A stretch of 64,000 bases of DNA. Origin: Diphasiastrum complanatum. Its lineage: Eukaryota; Streptophyta; Lycopodiopsida; Lycopodiales; Lycopodiaceae. Location of the stretch: contig CM055093.1 of NCBI GenBank assembly GCA_029204225.1, positions 20,667,635 through 20,731,634 of the forward strand. The letters run 5' to 3'. Position 1 is the stretch's first letter. Every line of letters starts with the position of its first letter. Position numbers and translations under genes: made by a program. Shown here piece after piece: positions 1 to 9,469 of the stretch. The notes under the pieces were generated by a model. That model did not search any database. It was not told where the DNA came from and saw only the letters and a list, made by a program, of their open reading frames with translations.

Positions 1-774
1 GACAAGCTCGAAGCAGTTCCATTGCCTAGTTTTCAAAGTGGCTGGCCTACTCCTGACAGCATTGTTTCTGAATCCTTGAGATGCAAGCTACTCATTGATA
101 TTAAAAATGCTATGAAGATTAGCACAGGCTCCAAAATTGTTCACCTAAGTTGGTTTATCTCATTGCATACATTTGTTGATTTTTTCTCGAGTGCTAGTGT
201 TCGTAGGACACCAACTTTATTTGTTTGCAAGGATTTATCAGATAAGACTTTGTCAGATCTCATGGATCAAGGCTAGGATAGTAAAACAAATAATGACATA
301 GAATGCAGGATTAAAAAGTCCTCAATGATCTTTTGTTATCATATCGAAAAGCAAATGCTCAGTCTCACATTTAGCTACCAGAGATACAAGAAAATTGAAG
401 GTACATGGCTACCACTGGATCAAGACTTTGAACTAAATGGTCACACAAACCGAATGGAGATAAGCATTATCTACAATGAGGAATATTTGACTATGGTTGA
501 GGTGGAAGAGCACTGGAAGCTTGATTTTATCAGAATAGAGCTCATGCTATTACAAACCAATCTACCAACATATTTCAGATTTATCATCAACGGAAGACTC
601 GTAAGTACTTTATGTTTATTGCCATTTCAAAATAGAACAAAATAATAGAAAATGTCATCATTTACAATTGCACATTCACTAATATTTGCCATGTCACAGA
701 TGCAAAAAAGACAGGAGCTGATAACGTGCTGCAAAGATCTACCTACAACAATCACCATTGTGGGAGAACAATAG
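1..774 (+). pseudogene. Unrecognised spliced gene, 3' part, with one internal stop
   Basis: One reading frame runs from the window edge to about position 600 and is broken only by a TAG at 274-276. The frame on either side of the stop is the same. At 601 there is a good donor (GTAAGT). An acceptor at 698-699 leads to a 75-nt second exon in matching phase that ends in TAG at 772-774, so the splicing looks genuine. The predicted product is about 220 residues in this window. It has no domain I recognise, no obvious membrane segment and no zinc-binding pattern. Its 5' end lies outside the window. Because it sits beside transposon-related modules it may be a transposon accessory gene. The single stop suggests a recently decayed gene, a sequencing error, or a short intron that I cannot place. 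Confidence 0.45.
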
Positions 775-820
775 TTTCAAATAAACTTTAGTAAAAATTT
801 GTGTATACACCTTTTCATTC

Positions 821-844
821 AATAAATGAAAGCCCAAGTTGGGC
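821..844 (+). terminator. Candidate polyadenylation signal
   Basis: AATAAA at 821-826 lies about 47 bases after the stop of the preceding plus-strand gene. A short perfect palindrome (GCCCAAGTTGGGC, 832-844) follows. This is consistent with a 3' end region between convergent genes, since the minus-strand module on the other side ends at 1087. Confidence 0.35.
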
Positions 845-1086
845 ATCTATACATATATTTTGTGCTCCCAAATTCATAAACTAGAGCAGCATTTGATATA
901 TCAATGTATATTTTTCTATGAAGTCTATACATGTATTTTTGTTCTATGCTATCTATATTTTTTTTTCTGATCTTAATTTAGTACAACTACATCATCCTTT
1001 GCACCATCATCAATAACGGGAGGCTGAAGCCTTGCCCGAGCCAGTATACTCAAGATAATTTCTTGTCTAAATTTGTACACCTGGCT

Positions 1087-1514
1087 TTATGTGTACTCAG
1101 GAAGTGTAAACTGCAAAATAGAACATTCATGTATTAGTAGTGGCCAATAACATCACCAGAATAGAAAACTAATCATGATTTCAAAATAAGAATAAACAGA
1201 ATTTATTACCTTAGAAATATCAACATCTTGTTGAAGGATGAACCACTCAAAAAAAAGCTTGGCATTGTACAATGTGTACCACCCACAACTGAATGAATCA
1301 TTTTGCTGGGGTGACTGCAAAATAATTCAGCACACAAGAAATTAATTATGAAACAGAATGAATTAGATTGAAAATATTTCATTAGAATATTGATTTCAAA
1401 ATGCTATTAAGAAAGAAGAATTTACCTCCAAGCTGACGATCTGCCAGTCTACGGAATGGGGAACGTCTATAGGAATATATTTACTTAGATATGGAATGAA
1501 TATATCTACATCCT
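1087..1514 (-). pseudogene. ULP1-like C48 SUMO-protease C-terminal module, copy 1
   Basis: Three exons on the minus strand splice cleanly: about 1514-1426, 1314-1210 and 1110-1087 (stop TAA), each with GT/AG borders and consistent phase. The second exon is exactly 35 codons and reads SPQQNDSFSCGWYTLYNA at its start. In ULP1/SENP (C48) proteases this is the oxyanion-hole Gln followed by the catalytic Cys (pattern PQQxxxxxCG). The preceding exon (YLSKYIPIDVPHSVDW) aligns with the segment just before that Gln. The catalytic His and Asp belong further upstream. I cannot find them: the frame meets a TGA before about 1540. It is therefore the C-terminal third of a de-SUMOylating protease domain, probably non-functional. 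ULP1 domains are common cargo or components of plant Mutator-like transposons. Confidence 0.6.
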
Positions 1515-1985
1515 TCTTGGAGTCCTCGGGTCTTGAGCTTGCTCCTCCACTTGACTTGACTCCAAACCATCAATGAACTGAATAAGGTGTTGATCCAAAC
1601 ATGCTTCTTCAAGTTTACAAATCTTCCACTGTTGAAATATCACATTTCCACCATTGACAAATTCTTTGGTGGACAACAAGTTGATTCTACAATCTCTACT
1701 TGAAGAGCAAAATACTACCATTATTTCTTATCATTGAAATAGGATAATCTTTGGTCCTTACGTTGGAATGATCATGCTCAAAGCATGTGGACCCAAAGAT
1801 TTCCAATACAAATGATGTTTCATATTTTATGACACTATTCAAACTATTACAAAAATAGTTATCAAATGAAATTGTTTTATCAACAACAAATGGAGATTTG
1901 AAAACATCAATTTTCATTGTCTTGTCATACAAAGTACTAAACATCATAGATTTTAATGATAAGCAACAAGTTACTCCATGTTTAC
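1515..1985 (-). other. Linker between the two ULP1 modules, short unrecognised frames
   Basis: Two overlapping minus-strand frames lie here, about 83 codons at 1947-1696 and 71 codons at 1721-1506. Neither matches a family I know. They may be decayed upstream exons of copy 1, because the second runs straight into the ULP1 exon but in a different frame. Confidence 0.3.
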
Positions 1986-2732
1986 TTATACATCAACATC
2001 TTGTTGAAGGATGAACCACTCAAAAAATAGCTTGGCATTGTACAATGTGTACCACCCACAGCTGAATGAATCATTTTGCTGGGGTGACTGCAAAATAATT
2101 CAGCACACAAGAAATCAATTATGAAACAGAATGAATTAGATTGAAAATATTTCATTAGAATATTGATTTCAAAATGCTATTAAGAAAGAAGAATTTACCT
2201 CCAAACTGACGATCTGCCAGTCTAAGGAATGGGGAACGTCTATAGGAATATATTTACTTAGATATGGAATGAATATATCTACATCCTTATGCGTATTTAT
2301 TGTCGAATTCATCTTGTCACAAGAACATTTAATAATATTATTTACAGAGCTCTTAATAGTATCCCTCATTCTGATCAGAAGCTGAAAATCCTTGGGCATT
2401 ATGGTAACCCTCTTGGTATGGATGGCAAGCAAAAACGAATCCTCAAAAAAAAGACTAATATAATCTTCAGCAGCCTCCTGAAGGCACTGAAGAGCACTTG
2501 GTGTGAATCTAACGTGTTGTCCGAGATCATTCCTTGTTATGTTCAGGACAACATGGTAGAATGGAGCTCTTGGAATCAACAGAGCTGTTGACCTCTAATA
2601 CTTGCGTATCTCAGAGAGCCACCTGCTGCGGTTGCGCGTTCTAGGTCTAGCAGGGGGTGTGATGGCAACTGCAGGAGATGAGGATGAGCCAAGAGAGAAG
2701 AAGTCTCTCCTTGTCTGCTTTCTCCTATCCAT
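1986..2732 (-). pseudogene. CENH3-like histone fold joined in frame to a ULP1 C-terminal module
   Basis: An ATG at 2732-2730 opens a basic N-terminal tail (MDRRKQTRRDFF...) followed by SEIRKY, a TAG at 2597-2595, then RSTALLIPRAPFYHVV. This matches the histone H3 alpha-N/alpha-1 region (LREIRKYQ-STELLIRK-PF) with the Gln codon changed to amber. The frame continues through a clear H3 fold: FTPSALQCLQEAAEDY (alpha-2), then HTKRVTIMPKDFQL before alpha-3. Loop 1 is one residue longer than in canonical H3 and the tail is unlike H3, both pointing to the centromeric variant CENH3. Without interruption the frame then enters the ULP1 segment (DVDIFIPYLSKYIPID...). It splices (donor 2198-2191, exon 2087-1986) to the SPQQNDSFSCGWY exon and ends in TAA. 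The histone part has no intron, unlike typical plant CENH3 genes, suggesting a retrocopy inserted upstream of a duplicated ULP1 module. Likely a pseudogene, or translated only downstream of the stop. Confidence 0.7.
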
Positions 2733-2739
2733 GGGCGTG

Positions 2740-3561
2740 AACTATGTGATAGCGGACTTGTGCGTGAAGGTTAGGACGAGAAGGAAGGGATGATAAAGAA
2801 CTCGCAAAGGACCGCTATGTACGGACAAAATGTATGGTATATCGGACCTATGCGAGCCGATTATCAGAGAGAACGATTAGATTTGAGGAAAGACGCACAA
2901 GTGCGATATGGGGTGACACGTAGGAAGACGTATCAGACCTATGCGCATGGAAGGTAGTAGGTGGAATTTTGGTCGTGAAGGGCACGGACAAATGCGATAT
3001 GCGGAGCGAAAAAAAAAGTGAAAAAAATTCATCGAAATTTGTGATTTTATATCGGGGTTTGCACGTGCAAAAGAACATCCTGTCACACGTGTGGGAGTTG
3101 TACGGACAAATGCGAGTGCAACACGTGTCACTCTGTCACACTACACGTGTGGGATTTGTATGACCGAATGCGAGCGACACGTGTTTATAAGCACTCGAAT
3201 GAACGCACGACACGTGTTTAGGTGTCATTTCACACGTGTGCAGGTGTCATCTCACACATGCTTGTGCCTGTTGTCGAATTGAAAGTAGACACGTGTCATA
3301 AGTCTGTTGACTACACGTGCAAAAATTTAGTATAAATGGCACGGAAATTGAATAATTTTTTATCTTTTGCGTTCTCAAAATTTGCGACATATCGCTTTTG
3401 TGCGCGCTCATTTCTGTCCGTTTGCTTGCAAGTATACCTACTCGCACACAAGTGCGATATTCTGTATCTGTCTGCCATACATATCCATCTTCTGCGCCAT
3501 TTTGATTGTTAATTTTGGTTCAGTTCTCCCGTGCGCACAAGTGCGATATTCACTCTACTGC
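2740..3561 (+). promoter_or_regulatory. G-box cluster and TATA box upstream of the 3563 gene
   Basis: Nine CACGTG hexamers occur at 3062, 3086, 3122, 3144, 3178, 3211, 3233, 3290 and 3314, that is, within 258 bases. Most are in the extended form ACACGTGT. A TATAAAT box follows at 3331. The first good ATG is at 3563, giving a leader of roughly 200 bases. CACGTG is the core bound by plant bZIP (ABF/GBF) and bHLH (PIF/MYC) factors. A second motif, GTGCGATAT (or ATGCGATAT), recurs at about 2899, 2991, 3453 and 3541, three times in the context cacaagtgcgatat. I infer a strongly regulated promoter. Alternatively these are subterminal transposase-binding repeats of the transposon that carries the gene. 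Confidence 0.55.
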
Positions 3562-3562
3562 C

Positions 3563-5079
3563 ATGGCCTCTTTCTCATCATCCTCACGAGAATCAGACTT
3601 GAGTTCATTTTTGAGTGAATTTGAGATTACTGAAAATCTGGACTACTTCCACAGCCTATTTAGGCCTTATCTACATGTTTTCAAGACTGCACAACCAAAT
3701 TCTGATGTATTTTATGAACATTATGTCAGATTCAGAGATATACTTAGCAAGCCTGTTTTCTCCATAGATCAACTCCAGTACACGCATTATACTGATCTTG
3801 TTCATTTCTTCCCAGCTTTTAGACATAGACTGGATAGAATGTTCACCAAATTGTTTGATCTTTTCAAAAGTAGTTCTATGTGTCCATATTGCAACAAGAA
3901 ATGTCGATTGGTTGAATATTAGAGTGGTTTCGTACTTTTTCTTTTAGTTCAGATCCCAGATGATGATGAGTTTCCTTTTGCTGACCCTCCTTTTGTACCC
4001 TCCTCTGTTCAGTCAGCCATTAAGGATATCAGTCACTTTCTTATTGACACTCCTGATAAAGAAAGTGACTTCATTGATTTAAATACTGATGTTCTTCGGG
4101 ATTCTTTCATTGGCCAAAATACATCTGATGATGAATCCAAATCTATGGAGGATTCGAAATGTCTTTTCAATTTGTCTATATATTATATTAATGACGATGT
4201 ATATTTTACTATTGCTGATTTATGTAAATTTTTTGACTATCGTGAGGACGAGGTTCTATGCTTATTATCCGGCACAATTTCCGAATTCTCCGACTTTGTA
4301 GATTTTGAGACAGATAACATTGTTGTTGGTATTGATTTTGATGATGAGGAGGGTCTTATGACCGGTGAAGAATGTCTGAATAAGACTTTATCAAATATAG
4401 CTGAGGATGGACGAGGTAGACCATCTGATGAAGAATTCACGGCATTTCAATCCCAGATGGGCTTCCCTCGTCCATCATTAATGCATTTCACTGATGATTC
4501 CACTTCACTACGTGGTCATTATATTGATCATCCTGATCTGGTTGTTGCTGATGATGAAGAATGTGTACGTGTTTAATCTTCCTTGCATTTGAATGTTTTC
4601 AATCACTGAATGTGTTTTTGCTAACATATTTCTTATTGCAGGATGCTCTCATAATAGATGATTTTGTTGCAAGACGAGGTAGTTTTAGACAACATGCATT
4701 CTCGTTCCAGAGGGACAGTGGACTGGGCCACTGTCTTCGACATTTCTTGAAGAGTGAGATCTGTATTGCTCATTCCAAGCTGAGCCTAGTCGGGGAGAGT
4801 CTTATAATGGCAGTTAAAGCTTTATCATTTTATTTAGGAGGACATAAATTTGTTGAGACAAATAAGATCATTTTTGTCAAAAGATCTTATGTTTTGAACA
4901 TTTTAGGCTTTACTGATGGGAATGTTCCTTTAAGGAGCTCCCATTATTCATTGTATTCCACTTATATTGAGCTGAGTGAAAATAAGGATAATGCACATCT
5001 ATTAGATGCATACGCTAGCAGAGAATTTCTTCATGACAATACTACCATAGAATTTGATACAAGATCTGATGATGAATAG
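3563..5079 (+). CDS. Unknown spliced gene, partner of the convergent transposase
   Basis: The start ATG (3563) is in good context (gccATGGCC), downstream of a TATA box. Three exons fit: 3563-3869, 3948-4564 and 4642-5079, with introns of 78 and 77 bases. The second intron has clear GTACGT/TTGCAG borders. The first could instead run 3911-3952, which would keep a CPYCNKKC zinc-knuckle-like tail, but at 42 bases it would be unusually short. The spliced product is about 453 residues, with a Ser-rich start, a very acidic middle (many Asp/Glu) and a more basic, structured C-terminal third. I recognise no family. The end of the protein (TYIELSENKD...REFLHDN) has relatives at 13255 and 27840, in both cases beside copies of the same transposase. 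This argues that the gene belongs to that transposon rather than to the host. It appears free of stops and frameshifts. Confidence 0.6.
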
Positions 5080-5548
5080 TTGACACTTTGTATAATACAA
5101 TCAATACATTTACATTGGGTATTGCTCCTCTCTTGTTCAATGAATTTGCAAAGCAATTTTGAACATGTCATGATGATTTTCTACTCAGCAAAAATCTAAT
5201 TTTCTCTTCCTGTATGAACTTGCATGCTTCTCTAAACTTGTTGTGTGGACTTTGTTATATGTCGAATCTGAACTCTACGGTAGAACCACTGAAACAATTG
5301 ACAAATGTAGTTTCGTTTTTCATTGGTTCCTTCATGTTGTGTATTTCAATGAAATGCTATTCGTGCTTGCCAGTGTGACTTCTCCATCCCTTGTGATGAC
5401 CATACACTCAAGCTTCCATATGTATTTGCAAAAAATGCTGTATGATCTCTTAGTATGTGCTGCATATGTCAAAATCATAATGTTAGTCTTATGTTTAGAT
5501 CTAAATATATATGAAAATTTGAAAGCATTTTGAAAATTTTATACTAAC

Positions 5549-7013
5549 CATGTAATGAGTGATGTGATCTTCTCCCCATGCTTTTGATATTGCATTAACA
5601 AACTCAACACAAGTCCTTTGGATAGCTTTCTTATCAATATCAGAGTATTTTTCTTTTCTTAAAATAACAATCATACTATCAAGCTTTTTCCATACATCAA
5701 CTTTTAGTACTCTAGTTTTGCCATCTTTCTCGAAGTCCTGAGTGGTAGTAATAATCTCTGTCAAGACCGAGTGTTGAATATTAGAAGCCTTACCAGTATG
5801 ATTTGATAGAAAACGACGTGCTTTTGATCCTCCTATGCTTGGCTTAGTTGGCATGTTCCCATTCTTTCCTGAAAGCTTTTCATCTTTTTGAATTTTGACA
5901 TGTCCTTTATGGAGTCCTGTTTTTGATAAAACATCTTTTAATCGAGAGATAGCTTTCTTTGCTAATGATGCTGGCTTAGCATTCCAAGCAAAAACTATAT
6001 GAAGATAAATGATCTTTTCTATTAATCTAACTTCTGCATGAAGAGTGCAAACATGCAAATTTTTTAAGGGGATAGGCAGCACAGGCTTCCAGTTTGGATC
6101 TGCATATTCTCTAGTAATTCTTGTACTCCTAGTTACATCTTTTGCCATTTTCATGCAGTACAAACAAGGGTGTTTTGATGTAGCACCGTGAGAGACATTA
6201 TACATACATTTCAATGTTTTCAAATCACCTGCTAAGTGCCATTCAACATTGAAGTCTCCAACTCCTGGAACATTGAGAAATCCTCCATCCATATGGTCCT
6301 TGATGATCCTAGGATAAGATGTCCTTGAGAATATCCATGATAATATATCATGATCCTCTTTCAGCACCTGTCCAAAGAATTAATCATACTTAGTTTACAA
6401 TGTATTAATACTATTCAATGAATGTAATGTAATAATGAGGCTAGTTACCTGAAACGCTGCCAACCACCATATATATCATTTTCTGACTGGACACTGAATC
6501 TGAAATCTTCTTGGTTCCCTGTTTGGGATAGAGCACCATTCATGAGAGTTATACTAACCCTTTCCATCTTCTGCCCTTTCACAATGTCTGACTCATCTAA
6601 CTTAAGTACTATGATTATTTTGTCATTCACCTTTTCATAGGTTTTATCACCTCAATATGAAATGGAGTTCCACTGATCTTACGCATACCTATGTTTAATG
6701 TATCCCTCTCTTTCTTCAAGTGTATGTCCTAGGGATTGGGACTTTTCTAATTTGAACTTGCTTAAAAGCTTCTCTAATTAGTTTAAATATTGTTGCATAT
6801 GCTTCCCTACTAATACCTGCAAAATCACAAGCACCCTGACCTATAGTCTTATCTAAAATATTTTGAATGTCCACCATCAAAGACTCTGCTATTTTACACT
6901 TTACATTTGAAATCCTATTGTTCATCATGATACGCTCAGTGGATTTGCAAGTCAATATTGTGCCCAATGACATTCCTAGTGAAGCATTGTCTTTAATATT
7001 CCGAGGAGCTACT
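5549..7013 (-). pseudogene. Transposase-like gene of the two-gene transposon, copy A
   Basis: Minus-strand exons can be followed: about 7013-6716, 6630-6449 and 6367-5549. The last exon is 273 codons without stops. Landmarks are AGISREAY in the first part, LKLDES in the middle (candidate first catalytic Asp), then HLAGDLKTLK (candidate second Asp), a Cx2C pair (CLYC) and TLHAEVRLI. A GDLK...Cx2C...LH layout resembles DDE-type cut-and-paste transposases with a zinc-binding insert. I cannot name the superfamily and infer the catalytic role. The middle exon has a 2-base insertion just before its end, and the N-terminal exons are missing beyond 7013, where a copia gag piece begins. It converges on the 3563-5079 gene with about 470 bases between the coding ends. 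Confidence 0.55.
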
Positions 7014-7212
7014 AATGCAGAAGTGCAAGACTAGATCTCTTCTTGTATCTAGCTAACTCATGTGCACCTAGAGGTTCATCTTCATCTTCAATCAAGAACT
7101 CATAAAGGTCTTGGAGCACCAAGAGCGACTCCATCCTAACCTTCCAAATAGCATAATTTGTAGAGTTCAATCTCTCACTAGCTTCTAGAAGGTATGCTCC
7201 AGCAGATCCCAT
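7012..7212 (-). pseudogene. Ty1/copia gag N-terminal fragment
   Basis: An ATG at 7212 begins a frame containing LLEASERLNSTNYAIWKVRM, the typical start of plant copia Gag (polyprotein N-terminal domain). The same motif occurs in the copia element at 37.8 kb (EPSERLSTSNYSIWKMRM). The frame ends after about 66 codons. Nothing of protease, integrase or reverse transcriptase follows, because transposase sequence begins on the far side. Confidence 0.65.
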
Positions 7213-7254
7213 CTTACTAGTGATTTCTACAAGCAAGAAATAGATTTGATTGAC

Positions 7255-7560
7255 TTGAAACTCACAAAGGTCTCACACTTGCAGTGTTTCACTCAAATTT
7301 GATTTCTAGTTTAACAAATGGACTTATAATAATAGTTCTATCACCTCCTCATAAAGATAGAATGAAGATAAGATGGAGTGAAAACTACTTTCAAACAAAT
7401 CTTGCCAAGAAATGGATTTGATTGTCTCTAGACACTCACTAAGGTCTCTTTCTTGTAGTGTTTCACTCAAATTAGATTTCCAATCCAACAAATGGACTTA
7501 TAATCTCAGTTCTAGCACTCCCTCACAAAGTTATAAATCTCCCTCACACTTTTTTGATGT
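7255..7560. repeat. Imperfect direct repeat, about 165-bp period
   Basis: The block ending caacaaatggacttataa, with flanking cactcaaatt and agttct, occurs at about 7285-7350 and again at about 7465-7530. Both copies are preceded by tcactcaaattwgattt. This looks like a duplicated leader or LTR segment of the neighbouring copia gag fragment. Confidence 0.5.
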
Positions 7561-8171
7561 ACTTTCAAGACTTGTAAAACAAGTTTAGAGGACCTGATTT
7601 TAGCCTAGATTAATTAGATTTCATGACCCTATGTCAAATCTAATCAATGGCACTCAATCTTGGTAGGGCGCATTGGAAGATGATGCTACAATACTTTGGG
7701 AAGCCTTCAGTTTTTATCAAACTGGGTTGTCAATTTTTTCATCTATTGTTTGTGGAGTTTTATAATCTTATCCATCAACAGATCGTTTGCAATACTGTAG
7801 GCGTTGCTACCGAGGGAGTCAGATGATGGACTGTTGGATAGTTATGGCTTGAATCATCATCTAATCCTTCATCTTCTTCCTTGATGACATCTTCCATGGC
7901 TTCTTGCAATGTAGCGTACTACAACTCCCCGCGTTTAAGCTATCTTCTATTCTTCTAAGCTAGGAACCACATGATCACCACATGATTGGGAGTCAGGGCT
8001 GTCATGTCCATGACCAGTACATAGGATTCAGTATGCTCCTAGTTCTGGATACACGGTACTCCAATAAATCAAGACTATTAGTTATGTCACGCCATACTGG
8101 ACGTGACTTGAAAGTAACTAATATTTTTTGTGAGGCCCAAATCACACTAAATGGAGTTAGTACCAGGTTTG
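7561..8171. other. No gene recognised
   Basis: This is AT-rich sequence with only short, unconvincing frames. The part from about 8000 on flanks the copia reverse-transcriptase relic and may be more of the same decayed element. Confidence 0.3.
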
Positions 8172-9214
8172 GGACAGTCAAGGCATGTGTAGAGTTATCA
8201 ATAACAGTTTTATAAATAGAGGATCCATGCATGGAGACTCTGTAGTGTGTAGAAGAGAAGTAGCATTAGACAAAATAAATGCATCATCTACGTAAAGAGC
8301 TATGTGAACTGAAATGGTGCCTATGTGCTTTGAATAAACATTACAGTCGGCTGAATTGTTTGCAAATTCCACTTTGCATAAGATAAGAGTTGATTCTATT
8401 GAACCATGCTCTTGTAACCTGTTTTAGATCATAGATTGTTTTATGCAGCTTGCACACTTTGTGCTCTTGGTCTTTGACTTCAAATCCTTTCAGTTGGAAG
8501 GTGTACAGCTCCTCTTCGACATTGTTCATTGAGAACTACTGTCTTGACATCCATTTGGTGCATTTCGAGGTCTTCCGTGGTTGCTAACGCAATCAAAGTC
8601 ATGATTGACTGCATTTTGATGATAGGGAGATAGAAGAACGTGAACGAAGAAGAGAGCAAGAATATTGCGGAATAGCTCTCCCGTTACAATCAGCTGCTAG
8701 ATGAACAGTCTAATAGATAGCTTATGCTAAGTATAATCATAGCTTTGATGTGTTCCAGTTCCTACCAGGATCTTAAAAATTAGTTCATACTCACAAAAAT
8801 GAGAGTACAATCCACCGAAGAGATGAGAAATGATTTGCATGTGTGGTATCACTAAAAATCATATTCAATATGAAGTTTAGTTCTAAAATAGAGGGAAAGA
8901 GAAGTATGATATCGCGAGTTCCTCAGGCATCAAAGACAGCGATCATCAGAAGCGAAGGAGTTGTAGATGTCTGTGTTCTGATCAGAGTGAGTAAACAAGC
9001 ACGATTAAACAGTGATAAAGTGCATTCAATCACAACAAGCATTCATCTATGTTATACACAGGTAGGAAAGCGTGCTGCTGCTATATTATAGTGAAGCACA
9101 ATAAAATAGCAATTACAACCAAAATGGCGGCGTAACCGGGAGGCTCAAATTATACGTCTCATGGACGGAGCATCACGTAGAGTGTGCCTGTATGATCCAT
9201 TTATACAATTCATC
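8172..9214 (-). pseudogene. Copia reverse-transcriptase relic, inverted copy of 30489-31525
   Basis: Read on the minus strand, the sequence encodes pieces of copia reverse transcriptase: KVCKLHKTIYDLKQVTRAWF, and later HIALYVDDAFIL, which carries the YVDD active site. The two are in different frames and separated by stops. The whole block of about 1.04 kb, including several hundred non-coding bases (8580-9214), reappears in the opposite orientation at 30489-31525. The shared structure includes the same truncation points, so one copy was duplicated from the other, or both derive from an already truncated parent. Confidence 0.65.
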
Positions 9215-9469
9215 CATGTATTAATTACAATAAATGTTTGTCAACTAATTAGGTAAGCTATTGTACTTGGAAATATTTGTCTTTTTGTGACAACTATACA
9301 TAGTATGTACGGTCAACGAATCAGAGAATGTTGACAGTGATGAGGACGTTGCAAATAGAGCTCTCACTTTTTTACATGAAGTGGCTTTCTCTCACTTCGT
9401 ATTTTTGGGAAGTCGTTGGGAACGTTCCTCGTTGAAAATAGACGACTGTCAGATTTTTTTTTTCTCTTC

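Noticed and set aside
7451-7460. CTTGTAGTG, possible right terminus of a CACTA element
   Set aside because: It lies in a duplicated block whose other copy reads cttgcagtg, and no CACTA sequence is nearby, so a chance match is more likely.
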